In this document: in pieces, positions 34,290-45,854 of the stretch
How positions within the stretch are numbered: position 1 is the stretch's first letter
How the letters are laid out: each line of letters begins with the position of its first letter
Assembly (NCBI GenBank): GCA_000729835.1
Contig: JFHB01000112.1
Coordinates: 1 to 64,000, forward strand
Origin: Atkinsonella hypoxylon
Lineage: Eukaryota > Ascomycota > Sordariomycetes > Hypocreales > Clavicipitaceae
Direction: 5' to 3'
Length of the DNA stretch: 64,000 bases
Notes under the pieces: model-generated
Seen by the model: the letters and a program-made list of their open reading frames with translations, nothing else
Databases searched by the model: none
What the model was told of the DNA's origin: nothing
Position numbers and translations under genes: made by a program

Positions 34290-34692
34290 CATGGCCAAGT
34301 CGCTGGATTTCTCTGCATCATGAGTCGGTATTTTTTTTGGGGGGGGGGGGGGGGGGAACGGGGGGCCACGGTGCAGGAGAGTCAGGAGGAGGCATGCTAG
34401 TTGAGTGGTGTTGCTTTGTTTCGATGAACAGAGTTAGTTCGATTAGGAGCTGTAAAGAGATGGATTGGGCCCATGTTACGTACGTAAGACCATGACTAGG
34501 AGTGTTCTTCAAGAAACAAGTCCACGCGTAAACAAGCGGTTGAACAGTATAGTCTCGCGGAACAAGTATCCAGGAATAACATGTATTTTATAATCGTGTA
34601 TATTAAACCCATGCAAAACGCCGAAATATGCAGCCGATACCAATAAAGATGATGCACGAGTTCGTCGCTAAACCCCCTCTCCCCATGAATTT
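34290..34692. other. Short intergenic region with a poly(G) run
   Basis: This region contains the 3' ends of two convergent genes, with a run of about 19 G at 34340-34358. No gene or other element is seen. Confidence 0.5.
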
Positions 34693-36315
34693 CTAAGAAG
34701 GAACTTTACTCCAATCCTTGCACATTCCAAAGAATGTCCTGCAAAACTTGCCGTATTCCACCGTGGCATCAAATCTTTGCCACGATCCTAGTGAATGGTG
34801 GGCGAGACGCGCGTCGGGGTGCGAGCATGGCTTGGAGCCCATGTTGCCATATTTGCCTCGGCCGGGGCTACATCGATTAGCAATTACTTTCGTCCATGGG
34901 GAAAACAAAGATATAAAGACTTTTATGCATAGGCATCTATAATTTTCAAAAGGTGAATTTTCGGTCAAAAACAAGGTAGGAGGCGGCTTACCTGAATCCG
35001 GTCATGGGCAAAATGAGCACATCGGATGCCAGCTTGGCCCTTCCGCCATCATATAGGCCGGTCAGAGCGTTCCATCGCAGTCCAACCTGCTTTTTGAGCC
35101 ATATCATAGCCACCTCCGTCACAGCAGCTGGCCCAGTGCGTGTCAACGGATCATGGTCCTTTTCCAGTGTCCCAGTTGGTGTCTGCAGGGCTTCTTGCTT
35201 CTCGATTTCCAGCTTGGCTTGTAATCGGTCCAGAAATCGATACAAGATAGGATGTTGACGGGCCGCAGCCATTGCCCAGTTGGTCAATTGCACAGGATAG
35301 TTGTAGCCCATGCGCCAATACTGGTCAGTATCCGGGCTGGTGTCGGCCTCAAGGCCCAATAGAAGGTTGACGGGACCTTGTCGAGACTCCGTAGCCGGCG
35401 GCTTGTCCTTGTCAGAATTGTCCTTGCCGTATGAGTTCCCGGTCTGGTGATCCACCCATAGTGATATGTCTTGTTTCCGGATCCAATCGACGGGGTGCTT
35501 GAGGGGCTCGGTATCGACATCGCCATACTAGGCAGAGTTAGTGAACCAACATCAACATTTGTTTGTTCTGGTCAAAACATTGATCACTGTGCGCCTGGAT
35601 GAGGCCTGCGCCGGCGAAAACAACTTACAATTCCACCAAACCACTTGCAGACTAGGATACGAAAGATGTCAACCCTCTCGACTGCCGAAAACATGGTCTG
35701 GTAATCCTCGAGAAAATGACCCTCCTTCTCCTTAATCAGCATGGCCACGCCATCGTCTGACCACCAAAAGTAGGCCATCTCCCGAAATGGCTCATTTCCA
35801 GCGACGCTATACCAAAGCCATTTCTCAACATACGTGAGAAGATGCTCGTTCAACCTCGTCACGTCGTTATCATTCCACTTCTGGTGTACCATAAGTGGAA
35901 TGTTCGAGTATGGGATCTGTCTATGGGGTTCTGAGTGCGCAGCACGAGCAGCAAATTGCACGGCTTCGAGAATCGTCCGCGGTTCGGGGTCGTCGCCTTG
36001 CCACGAAGGCGGGATATACCAGGCTATCCAAGGTCCGTAAGCAAAAACGAGGCAACCGTGCAAGAAAGCGCAGCAAAGAAGTTACTTTTGCACCAAAAAA
36101 AAAAAAAAAAAAGAGGGCCTACCTCCACCAGTTTTATTGAATTGCTGAATGTGCTTCCAGGCCAGTGGAAAGCGTTTCTGGATCGTCGCTCGGTTCAAGA
36201 GTCGAGGTCTGCTTCTGGTCATGGGCACAAGCGACCACAGAAGAATGCAGAGCACGAATCCGCCGAGCAAGAGTATTCGAGGACGCACCCTCAGGAACCG
36301 AGACGGGATAAGCAT
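34693..36315 (-). CDS. GT32 glycosyltransferase, OCH1-like alpha-mannosyltransferase family
   Basis: Four exons (36315-36123, 36023-35629, 35527-34992, 34867-34693) splice in frame to 432 residues. The ATG at 36313-36315 is chosen because the frame upstream has no ATG. It is a type II Golgi-type protein: a short basic tail, a membrane anchor at about 14-32, then a lumenal domain. Family motifs are IPLMVHQKWN, a WWSDD segment, and the metal-binding DxD as YGDVDTEPL with Asp199 and Asp201, this last formed by the join of exons 2 and 3. The C-terminal exon gives the TGFSPGRGKYGNMGS block, seen in Och1/Hoc1-like members. Yeast Och1 starts the outer N-glycan chain by adding alpha-1,6-mannose. Several fungal paralogues exist, and which acceptor this one uses is not known. 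Each splice was supported by continuing family sequence. Confidence 0.9.
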
Positions 36316-37783
36316 GTCGGCGCGATTCGCTACAACTACCGATCGAGGTCGAAACAGGTGCGCCACCAAGTCCTGGGTGTGAAGAAATAAAACAGTGCCT
36401 ATGCGCGTCGCATTCTGAAGTCGAGTCGCGCCAGCAGAGGTGGAAAACCCGTGGTTGTAAGAGGCTAGAACTCCATACAGATTGGCTGAGAAACGTCAAG
36501 GGAGGATGGGATAAATTGACGACGTGGCAAGTTTACAACACTGGATTGCATGCAAGGCCTGGCTTGGTTGGCTTGGCAAGGTGGATGGATGGATGTGTCT
36601 ACGGAGTCAATCTTGAGCATAAAATTCCATCCAAGGCCACGGCCGGGCTGTCCAACCAGAAGATCAGGGGCCAAAGTACTAAAATCGCCAAAGAAGGGCA
36701 CTCCGCCCGTGCGGCTGCATATTGTGGGGCGTTGCGTTCAACAGCACCAGACGTCAAAGACCATGCGGAATGACTCGGCCAAGCATGCACAGAGCCGTCA
36801 TGGATCAGTTGAGGACTGTCAAGCTGGTTGCGTGCGACTAGCCATCCCGTCTATGATCTCAAAACGCCTGCAATTCCTTGTGCGTCAACATTGGTGGCAC
36901 AGAAGCTTCGACGATCTCACCCAGTTCCTGAACTTTAACTTCAACCCCTGCTAGTGTCTCCCGAGTCCCGACCAGACCGCATTGCCTTATTGATACATCT
37001 ACGGAGTACGAAGGCGCAAACCAGCGAAAGGGGTCCAGTCGCGTGACAGACGCCGGGTGAGAAGGGTCGGCGGCATGATTGAGGTTGAGCTTAATTTATG
37101 GAGAGCCACGTCGCTATTGCCACCAGACGTCTATCTTTACAGATAAATGGCTATCAATGTCCACATTGTATATTTACAGAAACACCTAGAGAACGAGTAA
37201 CCACCGCCAGCATAGCAGTTGCCTCTTTGGAACAAAGTACAGGAATGGGAATGAAATATCGCCACTTTTGCTGCTTTGCATGGACATTTACTTTCCTGCA
37301 CAAGAACAACAACACTTATAAACAAACATACTCCTTATAGTCAGCTGCTCTGTCTGCTGGATGGATGTTGCAGTTAATACAGCTACAAGCCGAAGGACAT
37401 GCTCAGCGGGAATATTATGCAGTTTCTGTTATTGCTAGCATCAGGGATTTGATGGTCACAAGATAGCTGACTCCAAGGTACATCGACGCTTCCATTTGAA
37501 CCGCTCTCGCAATAATTCGACATGTAAATCAATTGACATTGCAGGAGAATAACCAATGCCCATTAACTCTCTATGTATTATTCGCTTAAGAAATGATGCG
37601 CACATTCATGTGTGACTGAGGATGAGGTATGCTGCAGGTAGTGTGACTTGACTCGACTGGCCCAAAGAATTCTCGCATGCGCGCTGCTCCCGGCGCGTCC
37701 ATGAGTTGTTGTGCTTTGCCAGGCGAATCCCAATGATATTAGGGCTAAGGTTTAGGGTAAGGGTAGGAGAAAGGGGGTTTGTA
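36316..37783. other. Intergenic region between two GT32 genes
   Basis: This region holds the promoter of the OCH1-like gene (left) and the 3' flank of the SUR1-like gene (right). Short frames have no motifs. A TACGGAGTA word lies at 37000-37008, and telomere-like GGGTTA-related sequence lies at about 37741-37768. Confidence 0.5.
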
Positions 37784-38761
37784 TCAGAATCGTCGTAATA
37801 GCGGCTTCTTTCTCAAAAATAGCGCCAGCGCAACTCCCACAAAAAAGAAGAAAATCAGATTTATCCGGCTTCCAATCGTCACTATCAGCTTCGCGTCGTA
37901 CGAATGCCACGATGAGCTGCCCAAGTGGTCGAAGATGGGTGTTGATGCCTTTCCGTTCAAGCTGTGCATGGGACCTGGCAAAATCTTCAGGTCCTTCCGA
38001 TTTGATTCGTAGACATGAATGACGGATGCAAAGTGACAACCAGTGCTGAACATGACAGTGGCATATGGCAACCCAAGCCACTCCTTGTTATACACTGTAA
38101 GGTTGCGCACGATGTCTCCCACAAAGGCGTTGGCTTTGCTCGCCATCATGAAACCGATGGAGAAACCAGTGGGGTGTGCTTCCGGAGCAACAAATGAAAA
38201 ACGTCGCAAAGGCCCCAAAGCACGCTTGCATTTGAGATCCATGTCCAGGATGACACCTCCATAAGCATAGAGCAGCATATAGCGGAGAGCATCAATTCGC
38301 TCCACGGGATAACGGTAATTGTCCCAGAGTTCCTTGAGTTCGGGAAATCTCGCAGCCACAAATTTGCTGGCATTATCGTCGGTCCAGATGTGAGATTCCC
38401 AGCCGGAATGAATGTCAATGCAGCTTTGCACAGCTTCCCCCCAACGGCTCTTCCACCGACCCTCATTGTCGCCTAGAGCAATATGGTGCAAAATGGGAGG
38501 AACAAGGTCTGCGTAGGGTTCCGCGCTGACCTGGTCCTTGCTGTAGTTTGCAAATGTTACGTCAAAATCATCGTTCGACTGCGACAAAATGAACTGTGAC
38601 GCATGATCGTGCCAGAATACGCGAAGTGCAGCTAGAGTCCAGGTGGTGTACAAAAGATGGCGACCAAGCCAGAGCGTGAGGACCAGGACTGCTATGATTG
38701 CCCAGAGAATCAAGCGATATCTTCCCCCAGATTGATTCCGTATATAGTGCGATTTTTGCAT
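37784..38761 (-). CDS. GT32 glycosyltransferase, SUR1/CSG1-like (mannosyl-inositolphosphoceramide synthase type)
   Basis: A single exon of 325 residues. A membrane anchor lies at about 17-38 and a second hydrophobic segment at about 296-318, the topology of Sur1/Csh1-type enzymes. The catalytic region has PPILHHIALG, HIWTDDNASKFV, a conserved RIDALRYMLLYAYGGV block and the metal-binding LDMDL with Asp173 and Asp175. SUR1 and CSH1 encode the catalytic subunit of mannosylinositol phosphorylceramide synthase, which mannosylates IPC in the Golgi with the regulatory subunit Csg2. The C-terminal hydrophobic stretch and the absence of an Och1-type C-terminal block separate it from the neighbouring GT32. 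Other GT32 branches cannot be excluded. The same-strand OCH1-like gene lies 1.5 kb downstream. Confidence 0.85.
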   Translation of the reverse strand: MQKSHYIRNQSGGRYRLILWAIIAVLVLTLWLGRHLLYTTWTLAALRVFWHDHASQFILSQSNDDFDVTFANYSKDQVSAEPYADLVPPILHHIALGDNEGRWKSRWGEAVQSCIDIHSGWESHIWTDDNASKFVAARFPELKELWDNYRYPVERIDALRYMLLYAYGGVILDMDLKCKRALGPLRRFSFVAPEAHPTGFSIGFMMASKANAFVGDIVRNLTVYNKEWLGLPYATVMFSTGCHFASVIHVYESNRKDLKILPGPMHSLNGKASTPIFDHLGSSSWHSYDAKLIVTIGSRINLIFFFFVGVALALFLRKKPLLRRF

Positions 38762-41700
38762 TGTGAGCCGCTAGCGCTGGGCTTCGTTGTCGACTCTTCA
38801 CACCTGTCTTGTTCGGAAAACTGGAATGAAAGTTGAGATGAAATTGATTGGGTATCGACGAGAAGATCGTCAATCGGAACTGACGGTTAAAGTGTTGAGG
38901 GGTTCGACGTGTCCAGGTTGCTATGGCCGCTGATCGATTGATTATCAAAGTATGCGACTTCGAAATAACGAGGCTATGCACTTGGGGAGATTGACTCAGG
39001 ACTCGACTGACGCGACGTTGCGAAGATGTAGTTTCAGTCGGCAATTAATCGCAGAGAGCGTTGAGGAGATTCAAAAGGATGCCACTCTAAAGTAGCTGAG
39101 AAGCACTGGAACGAACTCCAGCGTGGAGGGAACAATCAGCTTCAAAAGGGAAAAATCGCGAGCATATTGATTCAACTTGTAATCGTCCAACTCGCCAGAA
39201 TCAAGAAATGTCAAACAAGGTGATGGTGACTGGGAGTACAAAGCGAGGTCGGTCCGTAAATTCGAGGTTGGTTGGATTAGGGATCGCAGTCGCCCCAAAA
39301 AAAAAAAAGGAGTGTCGGAGTTTTGTCGCCTGGTGTTGTGGTTTGAGGAAGAAAGAGAACCAAAAATGCGCGATGGGGAGAAGGAGCGTATGAACAGACG
39401 GGATTGCAGGTGCCAGTTGTTGTACGAGAAATTACTCCGTACTGCAGTAGTGATATTGAGGTAAGCTAAGCAGGCAGTGCAAGACCAGGGGCGAAGTGAA
39501 ATGTCTTGGTTGAAAAAAATAAAAGTGGGAAAGGGACTCTCAAGGTGGGTATTACTATCCCTATCTAGGTCATGGTACCCACACCACCCTCGGTACAGAC
39601 GAGGTACCTCCAGACGGCCTCGCTGTACCACACGCATGAGGTATCTTTGTGTGTAATAGGTAAAATTACATCTTGGGAGCGAACTTTTAGCATATTTAGC
39701 ATGGCGAGGATTGCAAGAAGCGCCTTTTTGAGCATCACCAGGCTTGATTGGTCAATGACCTGCTGATTCGTGGCGGACTTGGATGGGATTCAGAGCGAGG
39801 GCCTAACAAAATAGCGTGTGGTGGAGCGTGGTACAGACACCAGAGCGAATTGATTTCGAATTTTTGTCAGGAGCTCTATGATTATCACCGATATAGAGGG
39901 CTCTCAGCAGGGATGACAAGTTTAGCAGCATATCTTGGATGTATGAGAGCTGTATGAGGTGTATCGGAGCCGTCATAGGGATTATTGCTTGGGAATAGAT
40001 GCTACAGGCCTTTATACGGCCTAGATGGACATTTGCACTGAGTGTGAGTCTGTACATGTACTTGACCCGATCATGGGGGACGTAGGTCATGTTAAAGTGA
40101 ACCGAATTTCAAAGAAAATGATTTTTCTCTACATGATATAACGTGCTTGTTGCACAGGTACTACGGAGTACAAATGCATTGGTGTCATATTATTGGCCAA
40201 GACGGGACCCATAGCGCCTTTATGCCCGATTCCCGCGGCCACCAGTCACTCGGCTTACTCGGCGGTACCAAGCCGTATGTACTACCAGACAAGATTGTGC
40301 ACCAAGTCTGAGTCTGCACATGTAGTTTACCCGACCATGAGGACATGATCTGACCTGACTAGGCTGTGGGGTTCTATTTTAGCTAATGATATTACGGAGT
40401 ATACATTCACAGCACACGTGCACTAAGCGCGTTGTAGCGCCTTACATGATGGTACTGTTGGAAAAATAAAAATAAACAATAAAAAATACTTAGAAATTCC
40501 TAAAAGCTTCTCAGAGAGCCTCTAACATTATCCTCTTCTTTTCCACTCTACATTATTTTCAGTCTTATTTTTCAAACGGTTCAATACCACTAGTGCGCTT
40601 TTCCTTTTTCATCCCGGTTGCTCCGTGTACTAGGAGATTATACCCGAGTAGGCCAATCAGAAGAGTGGATTTACGCCACCTAGCCAGCTCAGCTCAGCTC
40701 GGTCCTGGCCCGAAGTTGCCCGTGAATGCGTTGGCTGCGCCAGCATCCCTAGCCAAGACAAGACAATAGTTACGGTGGCAATGGCATTCTGCTCTCATCA
40801 GTCGTTGTCGGATACACACCGTGCTTTCGAAAGAGACCGTTATGTGTAATGCGTTATGCGTGTTTTGCGTGAATTAGTTCGCCATGATGATCGACTTGAT
40901 GCTCATAAAGCATTGCGATACAGTGAGTGACTCTGCCAACACCAGAAACGTCACGAAAGACAGACATGGTTCATTTACCAACACTTGCCTGACAAAGTGC
41001 GAGGTTTTTCTATTCAGGATGCGGAAGCGGGGTTCGATAGATTGTCCGTAGTCTGGCAAAACGGACTAGTGCTTCACTAGTTATTGCTACTCTGCAAGAA
41101 ACTTGAAACTTGACACAGTCTTGGGACATGGCGTCGTCCAAGGGCGGCGAGCTGGGCACGAGTCCGCCGTTGAAGAAAGCCTGCCTTGCCTGCATGATCC
41201 GTTTCTGGGCAGGCGCAGACCTACCTAATATTGTGCTCATCTACAGAGTAGCGAGAATTATTCCGTGTGGCAGCCCTGCAGTTTATGCCCCATTAGGTTG
41301 TCAAGTTTCAACGGTCGAAAGGGATTGCCGGGGGCATCCCGGGCCTTTCTCCATCTTTGATCTTTGACACATTTGGGATCTCGATTCGACAATCAACCAT
41401 CGCAAGCTAGAAATGGTATCTCGACAGCAATGTGTGCCCCTCTTTCCTTTTTTTTTTTTTTTTTAAACTGCGAGCTCCGTTGGAGTCTTGGATATATCCC
41501 ATCAGTTCAATTCAATTCAATCCATTTCGCTGGCAGGGAGCTGGCCGCGACGTTATTGGCATCTGGTGGGCGTGTGGCGCACTTGGGGTACTCGGTACAG
41601 TACCTACCTACGGACTACCTAGTTGACGGATCAATCGGGTTACCGATGGGTGGATCAACCCGATGCTCTCACAGCAATAGGAAATTTGGTGCGCGCGTGC

Positions 41701-41979
41701 GTTATGGTCTTTGCGCCACACTGCTGTGCTGCAACTCAATCGAACTGTGGCGCAGCCATTGCTTTATCCCAGCTCAACCAGACACATGCATGCAGTTGAA
41801 ATTCCAATTTAATCAGAGCAACATTGTAATCGCATAAACAGCCTTCCTAGGCGTTTGTGCTTCGTTTCCCACACGATCCGCCGGAACACACTCATTCTTG
41901 TGTCCCAGCGACCGTTGGTAGCCTTGGTCCATTTTAACGCCGCCGTTTTACCTCGGTCAACGGGCGGCCCGCCACTTTA

Positions 41980-42020
<41 letters not shown>

Positions 42021-42132
42021 CATCTCCCGCCATCAGCCTATGTAGCCCCTGATACGGGCTGACACAAGCGACTTCAACTCAGCGCAGGTCCACAGTCAAA
42101 ACCGCCAGCTACGCCGTCAGCTACGTCGCATA
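38762..42132. other. Gene-free intergenic region
   Basis: About 3.4 kb hold no supported gene. Frames such as 39071-39637 (minus) and 41364-41837 (plus) lack motifs and carry homopolymer-encoded tracts. Notable features are TACTCCGTA or TACGGAGTA words at 39433, 40162 and 40393, a T run near 41449-41464, and a 36-bp T run at 41982-42017 that lies about 115 bp upstream of the PIG-L start. Confidence 0.5.
41982..42017. repeat. Poly(T) tract, about 36 bp
   Basis: An uninterrupted T run, 115 bp 5' of the PIG-L gene. It could act as a nucleosome-poor promoter element; that is inference. Confidence 0.85.
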
Positions 42133-43278
42133 ATGCGCAAGCTGAATACCTTGGCGCAATCCCTTTCGAGGACATGTCATCTGATTGCGGCGACACGCAG
42201 TCGCCGGCGATGGCTCATCCGTGCTGCACTCGTCGTCTTCTTCTTCCCGCTCTTCCTGCAATGGCTTCTAGCCTACGTACTGGGCAATGACGCCCGGCTG
42301 CTGCCCCCCGAGCTGTTCAAGGCCAAGAACTTGCTGGTTGTAACGGCCCATCCCGATGATGAGTGCCTCTTCTTCTCGCCCTGCATTCTCGGCATCTTGG
42401 ACAGGAACAAGCATGTTAAAGGCGGGCTGCTGGTCATGTCGACAGGTGGGCTCTCATTCTTTTTTGTGTGCTTTTCAAAACCCCCCAAAAAACCCAAAAA
42501 AAAAACCCCTTCGTAGGTCATCCCATGATGGCTAATCGATCCCGTCACAGGCAACAACTACGGAAAGGGGGAGCTTAGGAAGAAGGAACTTGCAGGCTCA
42601 TGTGAGGCCCTGGGTATAGACACATCAAGATGTGTTGCCTTGGATCATCCCGACCTTCAGGACAACCCCCATGTCTGGTGGGACGAGAACAAGATCAAAC
42701 CCATTCTCAAAGAGTACATTGAAAAGTGGAAGATTGATGCTGTGAGTCCCTTCGTTGCTTCGTCGAAAAGGTCCCTACAACCGCTTACATAATCCAGATC
42801 ATCACATTCGATGAAGGTGGCATTTCGGGTCATATCAACCATAGAGCTGTCAGCTCGGCCGTCAAGTGAGTCAATGGCAACAGCTTTGCATCTCCTTCGC
42901 TTCGGGACAAATCACAGCTAACTAACTATGCTCAGCCAATACGTCGCGGAGAACCCCGAGAAAGCACCGGCCTCATACATGATCGTCTCCGTTGCGCTAC
43001 CAAGAAAGTACACTTTCCTGCTGGACCTCCCTCTGACAGCCCTCTCGTTCCTGTGGCGAATCCTGGCTGCCGCCTTTTTCCCTTCAAGTGCCGCGGACTC
43101 TCAGCACAGTACCCGGGCACTCGTAGCCAACACTTGGCACAGGTACATCCTGACCCGTCGGGCTTTTGCCAGCCACGACAGCCAGTACACGTGGGACAGG
43201 CACCTGTATATGATTGTAAGCCGATACGTATGGTTCAACGACCTGCGGAGAATAGTCGTCAGCGGGGCCAAGACGTGA
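42133..43278 (+). CDS. GPI12: N-acetylglucosaminyl-phosphatidylinositol de-N-acetylase (PIG-L/Gpi12)
   Basis: Four exons (42133-42445, 42551-42741, 42798-42865, 42936-43278) give 304 residues. A membrane anchor lies at about 29-49. The zinc-binding motif HPDDE at 73-77 and the later GHINH motif (exon 3, in GGISGHINHRAV) are the signatures of the PIG-L/LmbE deacetylase fold. NNYGKGELRKKEL follows in the usual place. Gpi12 removes the acetyl group of GlcNAc-PI on the cytosolic face of the ER, the second step of GPI-anchor synthesis. Fungal GPI anchors carry many cell-wall proteins, so this is expected to be essential. All active-site residues are present; the splices have normal donors and acceptors. 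A TA dinucleotide repeat lies just 3' of the stop. Confidence 0.94.
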
Positions 43279-44709
43279 CTGGTTTTGTATCGAATCTATA
43301 TATATATATATATATACTAATATGAGAAATGGACAAGTTTTGGAAACCTCGTCTCTTGTCCAGCACGATTGCGTGATGTCGAAATGGGAACCCGATGAAC
43401 TAGATTCTCAGAAGCGGACGCGCTCACTCATGCCAAGGGAAAACCATGTTCATGCTGCATTCTGTATTTGGCGTGACGCAGCTGCTGCAATTCATTGCTC
43501 CTTGCCTAGTGCACTAGGTCACAGGTACTTCCGAGAATGGAACCTTGAACCTACCTAGGTCCGTGGTGCAACCAGCTTGACACCAGCTCCACCAAACAAG
43601 CATTGCTCGTCGACAAACTCATATATTCATTACCTCCAAATCACCCGTGTACCACCACCCAGGTACTTCCCCATCATCTCTAGCAAATCTTCAAAAAAAA
43701 AAAAAAAAAAATTCCCGGCAACTCCGCGGCCGGGTAAGGTCCATTGCCGTCGGCTGAGCTAGACGTTTTGCGCCGGTGTGGAGACGGGGAGAGCAAGGGA
43801 ACAACTATAAAGGTCACCTTTTGCATCAAACATGGGGAAATGCCCTCCTACGATACGAGGTGCATCTTGTTCTTACTTCCATGAGGAAAGACAGCCACCA
43901 ATTGCGCAGTCCGCTCAGTAAGTCAGTCAAGAGGCCTGGGCCGATCAGCTAACACTGCCTTCGGCAACTTCTGCCGTATCCGGAGCCTCCGGACCCGGTC
44001 TTCAAGTGGTTCGCTCAAGGTGCACTTGGTTAGTTTAGTTATTCTGCAAAATATCCCGTGCTCCCATCTGATCTGCAATCACGCAAAACGTGTCGTTGCC
44101 CGATGGCTTTCGAAACACCGGATACCGGGGGAAATAGGCCGGGCCTTGACCCCATGGGGAAAGACGACGGTGACCTCGGGTGTGGGATATCCTCGCCAAG
44201 ATTGGCATCATGAAGCTTGCTGTGTGGTAGCCATACGAGTGCCTATATAGGGCATCAGATAATGATAGCACTCCAAAAAGTCAAGCCATGAAACTGTCAC
44301 CTATCAAAATGGCAAAGGGCCTTCAACACTTTCCACCGTTGCAGCACCGCTTCAGTACTGATTTTCGTCCAAGGTATCGGATTCTGACCGCAACGACTAG
44401 CATCCTTAGCAGCGCCCAAAGGCGGAGTCTGCAACGGTGGTGTAAGCCAAGATGTTGCGCTCCGGCCCTCAGCCATGTCGTGCCCTTGTCCAATCAGTGT
44501 TGGTTAGTAGTAACCGGACCTGGCAACTAGCGTCTACTCATACATCCCTGCCTAGGTATGGATAAGTCGGCAACCAAGGTACGTCAACTATGTACATAGG
44601 TAGTGCCACTAGTGGACGCAGGCCTATCCGGGGCATCCGGACATGAAAGCCACTAAACAGACGTGGCGAGGTCTAAGGTACACATTTTGATTTCCAGAAA
44701 TTGGGAGGG

Positions 44710-44744
<35 letters not shown>

Positions 44745-44777
44745 CAAAAAGATTAAATTAAAATCAATCACGTTGTG
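43279..44777. other. Intergenic region with TA repeat and poly(A)
   Basis: A (TA)n microsatellite lies at about 43296-43316, A runs at about 43691-43710 and 44710-44742, and a CCTAGGT motif at 43553. No gene is supported; open frames at 43322-43558 and 44020-44271 are short and lack motifs. Confidence 0.5.
44710..44742. repeat. Poly(A) tract, about 33 bp
   Basis: An uninterrupted A run lying about 36 bp beyond the stop codon of the GH16 gene, on the opposite sense to a T run in its transcript. Confidence 0.85.
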
Positions 44778-45854
44778 CTAATAAGTTTTGCCATACGGCG
44801 TACTGTTGCTCGTCCAATCAGCGTCGAACCGTCCCCAGCCGCCGTGCTCCAGTTCACTCGCCAAGTACATAGTATAAACAACCATATCATAGTACCCATC
44901 ACGCGGCGTCTTCCCTCCACACACATTGCCTCCCATAGCGACGTTCAGCAGCACAGTCATGTCTCTCATGGGCCTCGTCCCCTGCGGAATAGAAGCCTTC
45001 ATGACAGGCCGACCATCAATGTACCAGACCAATCTGCCCTGGCCCGGTGTCCCGCCGGGTTGTTGCCAGGCAAAGTCGTACCGCACAGGTCGAGCATGCA
45101 TGTCACGTATCTTGGTGCCCATGACGCGATGCTTCTGCGGCTCATAATGCTGACCCCAATGGAGACAACTTCTGTTCTCGTGATCCCCGTTCCACGTTTC
45201 CGCAATGTCAATCTCCCCGTCGGTAGGCCAGCAGAATGGCTCCTGAGGGAGCAGCCAGAATGCAGGCCAGATTCCCTCTGCGCAAGGAGCCAGAATCACG
45301 GCCGTGAGGACACCTTGATCCCGAGCGAGAGTTTGTCTGCTCACAAGGCGGGCCGATGTGTAACGCTGTGCTGGATTGTCAGAGCAATTGCTTGCTAGGG
45401 CTCGGATGACCAATTGGCTGTTTAGGGTGCTAAATGAGAATGTCAGTTTTTTTTAGTTTTTTTTTTTTTAGTTTTTTTTCTCTCCCATCATTTGGAGCTC
45501 TCTATCTAGGACAATCGAGGTCCTTTTGGCGTAACATGCTTTATTTCGCCAGAGTAAAACATACTGAAATGAGTTCTCCGGCGCAGCAGTGTAATGCTCC
45601 AGCTCCTGATTGCCCCAGCCATTGGATCCGTTGCCTAATTTAGCATCCCATTCTACGTTGATGGGCGTATCTGGGTGGAATCTTGGGGTCCAATAGGTAT
45701 GGAAGCTGGTATTGGGTCCTGGAGGAGGCGGCGGCCGAGTATGCATTGGTGGAGGGGGCCCCTGTTGATGCTGCTCCTGTCTTTGCTCGTCTCGATGGTT
45801 GATCATGTCCTCGAAATCGGACTTTAGACGCTTGAACTTGTGTTTCCAGGACAT
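44778..45854 (-). CDS. Glycoside hydrolase family 16 (beta-glucanase-like), no signal peptide
   Basis: Two exons, 45854-45565 and 45429-44778, with a 135-bp intron (donor GTATGT, acceptor ATTTAG), give 313 residues. The GH16 catalytic motif is intact as GEIDIAETW, with nucleophile Glu169 and acid/base Glu174. Supporting blocks are WGNQELEHYT, the LVIRA strand, WPAFWLLPQ and a late VAMGGN. GH16 enzymes cleave beta-1,3- or beta-1,3/1,4-glucans. The N-terminus (MSWKHKFKRLKSDFEDMINH) is charged and not a signal peptide, and it is followed by a Gln/Pro-rich linker at about 24-48. An intracellular or non-classically secreted location is therefore suggested. A different start upstream would pass through unrelated sequence and was not preferred. 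A 12-bp inverted repeat lies in the probable promoter (46084-46157). Confidence 0.9.

Noticed and set aside
33564..34298. 244-codon minus-strand frame
   Set aside because: Antisense to the metallophosphoesterase in GC-rich coding sequence; Arg/Pro/Ala-rich shadow translation.
39071..39637. 188-codon minus-strand open frame
   Set aside because: Translation includes homopolymer-coded stretches and low-complexity sequence with no domain; no ATG context or exon support.
41364..41837. 157-codon plus-strand frame crossing a poly(T) tract
   Set aside because: Contains a homopolymer-coded Phe run and no domain; composition is that of intergenic DNA.
4270..43278. A coordinated glycosylation gene cluster (GT17, two GT32, PIG-L)
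   Set aside because: The genes are many kb apart with unrelated genes between them, on both strands, and act in different pathways and compartments.
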